From an uncultured Bacilli bacterium (GTDB lineage Bacteria; Bacillota_I; Bacilli_A; RF39; UBA660), in the NCBI GenBank assembly GCA_949025205.1, contig CARMXJ010000007.1:1-42722 (forward strand): a DNA stretch of 42,722 bases. The letters are read 5' to 3'. Shown here one piece after another: positions 40,401-42,722 of this stretch. The translations under genes were made by a program, and so were the position numbers. The stretch's first letter is position 1; the number at the start of each line of letters is the position of its first letter. The notes beneath the pieces are model-generated. The model was given only the letters and a program-made list of their open reading frames with translations. It made no database searches and was not told the origin of the DNA.

Positions 40401-42187
40401 AAGCAAATATTTCTTTCTTCTCGTACTTGCCTCAAAAATTATATAGCTTAGATAATGGAAAAACTTGGAATGAATACACACAACCATTTGAAGTAAAGGC
40501 AGGAACAGTCATAAAAGCTAAAGGGGTACTTGCAAGTGGATCAAACACAAAAATAGCAAGCTATACAGTAACAGCAATAAGTGATGTCTTACCTTCGCAA
40601 GCATATGATGGAAATAAAGAAACATATGCTTCTATAGCTACAAAAACAAGTAAAGCATTTACTATATCAGAGGATTTAATAAATAGAAGCATAAGATTCT
40701 TCTTAAGTAGCACCCCAGCAAGTGATGCTTATATTAAAGTATATGACAAAGCAAATAGTGAAATAGAAAGTATTACATTAACAAGTCAAGTATCTGTATT
40801 AAATGTTCCAGAAAATGGATATAAAGTAGTCATCTATTCAGGAAGTAGTGTATTAAATATTACAGAGGTTTCTTTAAGAGATGAGTTAAAGATAGAAAAA
40901 GAAAAAAATCCAATCATAGAGATAAGCGACACAGAATGGAATACAAATAAAGGAATAGAAATAACGTATCCAGAAGGAGATTATCAAAAAGAATATAGTA
41001 TAGATAATGGAACAACTTGGGTTGAATACACAGAATCGATTAATATTAAAGAAAATGGAAACATATTTGCAAGAGTAGTTGAAAACGGAAAAGTAATAGG
41101 AAGTAGTAGCTTCACGATCACAAAAATAGATACAGAAGCCCCTACTATTGAACTAGACATTCCAGATAGTATACTAGAAGGAACAGAATATACAATACCT
41201 ACAAACTATACAACAGGCATAAGTGGAGGAACTCCAATATGCAAAATAGAAGATACCGAATATACAACAACTAAAGATTTAAAAACAGGAGCTTATACAA
41301 TAGAATGTAGTTTAATAAATGGTACAGGTAAAGAAGTAAAAGTAACGAAAGAAATTAATATTATTAAACAGTTATTGGGAGATAGTATTTTAAGAAATAA
41401 TACAATCGTCACTACTTTACCAACATTAACTACTACAAGTGAAGCTGTTAAAGAAAATGGATTATATTCTTCTACTAATACTAACAGCGGAAATCCTACT
41501 TATTACTTTAGAGGAAATGTAAATAATAATTATGTTTCATTTGCTGGTTTTTTATGGAGAATTGTAAGAATAAATGAAGATGGAACAATTCGTATGATTA
41601 CACAAGATTATATTGGAGAAACTACTTCGGCTTTTAATACAATCGGTAATGAAGAACAATATATGTATTATAGTAATAGTGATACAATGCAAACAGCGCT
41701 AAACAACTGGTATCAAGAAAATTTAGTTAATTATGATAATGATATTATAGAAGAAAGCTATTGTGAACAGGCCAAAGTAACAGCAGAAGCACCATATGCA
41801 AATGGAAGTAAAGCAGATATAATTATGCATACTACTTATGAACCACAGTTTAAATGTAATAATGATAATAACGGCAAAGGAATACTAAATACTAAAATTG
41901 GATTATTGACTTATGATGAAAATGTATTTGCTGGAGGATATTATGGTAAAGCAAATGCCAGCTATTATCTTTACTTTAATACAGGAGTTTGGTGGCTAAT
42001 GAGTCCTTGTGGATATGATGGTAATCTTGCTTGTTCATGGTACGTTGCAAAGGATGGAAATCCTACACTAACGAACCATGTATTTGATCCATACTATATT
42101 AGGCCCGTTATCAATTTAAAAGCTGATATAACATGCACAGGGAATGGAACGATAGATAATCCATATGAAATTCAGGCAAGTAGGTGA
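34403..42187 (+). CDS. Giant membrane-anchored multi-repeat surface protein (adhesin-like)
   Basis: A 2594-residue protein. A K/E-rich cytosolic N-terminus (1-31) and one Leu-rich helix (32-53) give an N-in, C-out anchor; there is no LPxTG. Outside, in order: Ig/FN3-like domains (about 55-240); a Cys- and Asp-rich calcium-binding-type repeat block (247-384); an HYR-like domain (about 390-475); a long series of chitobiase C-terminal/Ig-like beta modules marked by W-x-EY-x-G-x-F (about 475-1370), interrupted by a Pro/Gly linker near 640-680; four ~202-residue composite repeats (about 1373-2160); another Ig-like and HYR-like pair (to about 2320); and a C-terminal globular domain (2323-2594) resembling DUF6273, with FLWRIVRINEDGTI, WWLMSPCG and RPVINLKAD. 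Ribosome binding site GAGG. Surface display is well supported; ligand binding is inferred. Confidence 0.85.
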   Translation: MAIIKKGIIKEKMKKKEEKEAKVEEEKDHKKWLLLLLLLLLFLFLILGVTSFITKGTVYKMINRPSAPKIAGGSEEWAEKRTIEVVKDAKAKKGLDYYEYCVQKEKSLKNCEWKITRTKNTVITETGIYYVTFRGVDKEGTIGKNSNTEVVYIDNNNPVIKKVQIYEKANQVEIQVEAEDYESGIEKYEYSIDGERYEEGEKNYTIKELKAESTYTIYIKITDKVGNKTIYSKQIETIEETKCEINCDTNKDGICDLNCDTDGDGKCDTKCDTDGDGVCDTNCEDKDDDKKCTLNCDTNKDGICDLNCDTDGDGKCDTKCDTDGDGVCDTNCEDKDDDKKCTLNCDTNKDGICDLNCDTDGDGKCDTKCDTNGDGICDTNCEEEKEDQEIPILNLDKVPSEFPIKSNYDLPSYYKFGPSGGEVVCTVEKKEYKNTNELSIGTHLIQCIAKGNNGINIEVTKQVKVKLREGETEEFDGWIRLNLYYPENSTNWEWRIGKEDEIRTGYEFDGWQEYTGPILIKLSDVENVYIRYDINGETVIIPPVGKVVVDIEPEKYTVTKEEETEVKITYDKQAATKEYRVGSGDWQEYKGSFKVGKNTIIEARAIKEEKVYDSNGEYVYTKKITGTDSVFISEKLNNSPHPGEGSGTTPGGTGGETPYEPKPLPGGEVITKPIEGSKPSTYLKGPNITSEPKEELTEQTSVRITTEEEAEKIYYKENDGNWKEYTGSFELDKNEIIASYYIRKSDGKQSDISYYYVQNIKQGNKPYVRIDATPNTYLSGNVKQVEANISGRDYDTLEYSFDGVIYERYTSPIQIETSTTIYARGTNAYGTTIEKLKITTESAPIEKEKLEVSIFTTPASAEGLISKTKISISYDARATKKYYRIGNNDWQEYTGEFEVKENTTIYAYAQSEEGVGRATKGIDFLTTGIMNPIITVNPTTASNMVKVTIEFDKNANRKYYKINGGPELYYTGPFEIYGNSEIYAYNNNILGYEGESTYQIENIIPVPKYSVIDYGEYYIIKLNYPNGATGKEYKWQEAGKWKPYDEKGILLIKNEYKDKLQESDKGIKVKDQSGKEILFTDNYYVIEGNIKELMESLFMRWNPFTPSAPVINVSTEEGAKEVEVFINYEQILTQRYYKLAYADGTDTGWLEYNGSFKIDQENTVVYAKGMTRGFYESEIGTKKITNIDHENPIINIIGDFKTPKRQVLVSINATDNFGIESVKWARKEQSIEYFQTEGSRIGNNGSFSVSENGTYTIYAKDKAGNESIEVIEITNIDQEAPNIRINLLTEEYGTEIEISIDYGDSKTKEYKIGEEGNYQTYTNNLHIKANDVLNLGNEDGSLTIYARGTDAAGNERIVSERINALDLDAPKEPQIIQESGGYPILTEYGVKFGSNAYIIFDERDDIDNYYSTDGGATWNLYNGPFEPAGTIMAKSVKKRSGLTITSTKKIVVPSDALGSQAYDGDTNNYISSPSAVSTLYQKLYIDEALWGFSFDMVSEVTTNTITANGSMNIKCYNEQNQMLSNITYSTPAIKTTEVAIPNGTKYVIFELITGSSSYGKLYSRLYEIFPHAKAHLKEQKHYPTLTEYGVEQGYNEITVSYFPTSVQRLYSLNNGETWEEYQDKPIRVVAQGTLLVKGIDEFGKESEVVKYTATLPSDALGTIAYDGNTKNYISSPSTVSTLKQKIYIDETLWGHSFDMVSEVTKVLTGNGNMSVKCYNEQNQVLSTVNFSTPAITTTEIAIPNKTQYVIFELITGSSSYGNRYSRLYEIFPHDKAHLKEKKYYPTLTESGVKRGYSEITIEYFPTSVQRLYSLNNGETWEEYQDKPVEVSTQETILVKGIDKFGKESGIVTLKPTLPSDALGTIAYDGNTKNYISSPTNIGTLNQKLYVDEALWGHSFDIVSEVTKTLTANGNMRVRCYNEQNQVLSTLNFSTAAITTTEIAIPNGTKYVLFELMTGWSSYGNHYSRLYEVTPSPKPSIRQTNSYSHLTSDGMKNSSIKANISFFSYLPQKLYSLDNGKTWNEYTQPFEVKAGTVIKAKGVLASGSNTKIASYTVTAISDVLPSQAYDGNKETYASIATKTSKAFTISEDLINRSIRFFLSSTPASDAYIKVYDKANSEIESITLTSQVSVLNVPENGYKVVIYSGSSVLNITEVSLRDELKIEKEKNPIIEISDTEWNTNKGIEITYPEGDYQKEYSIDNGTTWVEYTESINIKENGNIFARVVENGKVIGSSSFTITKIDTEAPTIELDIPDSILEGTEYTIPTNYTTGISGGTPICKIEDTEYTTTKDLKTGAYTIECSLINGTGKEVKVTKEINIIKQLLGDSILRNNTIVTTLPTLTTTSEAVKENGLYSSTNTNSGNPTYYFRGNVNNNYVSFAGFLWRIVRINEDGTIRMITQDYIGETTSAFNTIGNEEQYMYYSNSDTMQTALNNWYQENLVNYDNDIIEESYCEQAKVTAEAPYANGSKADIIMHTTYEPQFKCNNDNNGKGILNTKIGLLTYDENVFAGGYYGKANASYYLYFNTGVWWLMSPCGYDGNLACSWYVAKDGNPTLTNHVFDPYYIRPVINLKADITCTGNGTIDNPYEIQASR
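35141..35550 (+). repeat. 147-bp tandem repeats coding for calcium-binding-type loops
   Basis: Units begin at 35141, 35288 and 35435, exactly 147 bp (49 residues) apart; the third is incomplete. Units 1 and 2 differ at only 3 positions. Each unit codes for three 12-residue loops of the type CDTDGDGKCDTK plus a 13-residue CEDKDDD segment, like thrombospondin type 3 or dockerin-type DxDxDG calcium loops. Confidence 0.92.
38520..40880 (+). repeat. Four ~606-bp tandem repeats in the giant gene
   Basis: Homologous points (codons for PSDAL or SDVL) lie at 38759, 39368, 39974 and about 40577, giving periods of 203, 202 and about 201 codons. Each unit has an Ig/chitobiase-like half (LYSLNNGETWEEYQ) and a jelly-roll-like half (AYDGNTKNYISSPS to SRLYEI) that resembles galactose-binding-like domains. 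Units 2 and 3 are the most alike; unit 4 is strongly diverged. Confidence 0.88.
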
Positions 42188-42192
42188 ACGAA

Positions 42193-42603
42193 ATGAAATT
42201 TAAGACATTAAAATTTGAAAGAAACAAAAATAAAATAATAGCAGGAGTTATTTCGGTAATAGCAGCAATAGGATTAGCAATAATAATAGGAAGAAGTTTT
42301 GCTTTCGATAACGATGAAAATTATCTGAAAACGCAAACAGTAGATGGATTAACCTTTGAAAAAGCAAATATAGAGTACAACCAAGGAGTAAGTAAATTTA
42401 CAGTAGAGGTATACAATGATACAGAAGAAAAATACAATTTAAAAAATATAAGCATTGAAATAACCAAAGAAAATGGAGAAACTGTTCAATTAATAGCATA
42501 CATAGGAGAAGTAATAGAAAAAGAAGAAGTAAAATACTTACAAGCAAGTATCGATCAAGATTTAAAAAATTCTATCAAAATAAACTATAGTATAAATAAG
42601 TAA
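42193..42603 (+). CDS. Small membrane-anchored companion of the giant surface protein
   Basis: A 136-residue protein with a basic N-terminus, one membrane helix (about 15-35, IIAGVISVIAAIGLAIII) and an extracellular beta-rich domain of about 95 residues (YLKTQTVDGLTFEKANIEY onward), reminiscent of immunoglobulin-like FxLyD-type folds. No family named. Start at 42193 because AGGTGA, overlapping the stop of the giant gene, is 6 nt upstream; a GTG at 42184 is in frame but inside that site. Translation is coupled to the giant gene, and a strong terminator follows, so the two make one operon and probably one surface assembly. Confidence 0.75.
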   Translation: MKFKTLKFERNKNKIIAGVISVIAAIGLAIIIGRSFAFDNDENYLKTQTVDGLTFEKANIEYNQGVSKFTVEVYNDTEEKYNLKNISIEITKENGETVQLIAYIGEVIEKEEVKYLQASIDQDLKNSIKINYSINK

Positions 42604-42605
42604 GT

Positions 42606-42646
42606 AAAAGAGAACAAAGATATAAAAAGATTTGTTCTCTTTTATT
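42606..42646 (+). terminator. Intrinsic terminator of the surface operon
   Basis: A perfect 13-bp stem (AAAAGAGAACAAA / TTTGTTCTCTTTT) with a 12-nt loop; the T run is part of the descending arm. Confidence 0.92.
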
Positions 42647-42721
42647 TAGTTTGACGTAGGTCAAACTAAAAAACCACACGTTATACGTGTGTGAATCGTA
42701 AAAGCTGTAGCGTAGTAGCTT
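42645..42721. repeat. Three consecutive hairpins at the window end, possible mobile element edge
   Basis: TTTAGTTTGAC / GTCAAACTAAA (11 bp, loop GTAG, 42645-42670), CACACGT / ACGTGTG (7 bp, loop TAT, 42675-42691) and AAGCT / AGCTT (42702-42721). No gene or terminator explains the second and third. Subterminal hairpins of this kind occur at ends of IS200/IS605-type elements, but no transposase is visible before the window ends. Confidence 0.45.
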
Positions 42722-42722
42722 C

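Overview
The window is AT-rich (roughly 30% GC by eye), uses the standard bacterial code (TGA serves as a stop, for example in the ATGA overlaps at 11437 and 20022) and has strong GGAGG-type ribosome binding sites. It carries Spo0A and the spore coat protein GerQ, so it comes from an endospore-forming low-GC Bacillota, probably of class Bacilli. The many proteins I cannot place suggest a poorly studied, perhaps gut-associated, lineage. No tRNA, rRNA or CRISPR array was seen.

Region by region. 1-2.2 kb: two unassigned genes, one encoding a predicted membrane zincin (HEYIH). 2.2-3.4 kb: rpsF-ssb-rpsR operon with promoter and terminator. 3.4-7.3 kb: a large unknown protein, a D-2-hydroxyacid dehydrogenase and an orphan HipA-like kinase. 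7.3-11.9 kb: rplI-dnaB, a LysM-G5-M23 peptidase, a WalJ-like metallo-beta-lactamase and rlmH. This is a condensed version of the origin-proximal block of Bacilli, without walRKHI. 11.9-14.3 kb: ung between two unknown genes that are frameshifted; one of them is interrupted at a run of nine G. 14.3-18.4 kb: a LemA protein, an MBL hydrolase, gerQ, a YitT transporter-like protein and a second zincin (HELGH). 18.4-21.3 kb: ftsE-ftsX and a coiled-coil M23 hydrolase, a division or cell-wall hydrolysis module. 21.3-25.5 kb: a small unknown protein, a GNAT, whiA, unknown proteins and clpP.

Between 23.8 and 24.13 kb lies a compact structured module. A 34-codon gene for a one-helix membrane peptide has its Shine-Dalgarno sequence locked in a hairpin. 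An 11-bp inverted repeat brackets it, promoter-like sequences point inwards from both sides, and a terminator exists for the opposite strand. This looks like a candidate type I toxin-antitoxin locus and is the most interesting unexplained structure in the window.

25.7-32.8 kb: a TGS-domain uridine kinase-like protein, then lower glycolysis (gap, pgk, tpiA, gpmI) with spo0A inserted between tpiA and gpmI. 32.8-42.6 kb: a surface locus with a cadherin-like-domain protein, a giant 2594-residue membrane-anchored repeat protein and a small membrane-anchored companion. The window ends in three unexplained hairpins that may be the edge of a mobile element.

Promoters are dominated by an extended -10 box (TGnTATAAT), often with a weak -35 and 17-18 nt spacers. 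Most transcription units end in clear intrinsic terminators.
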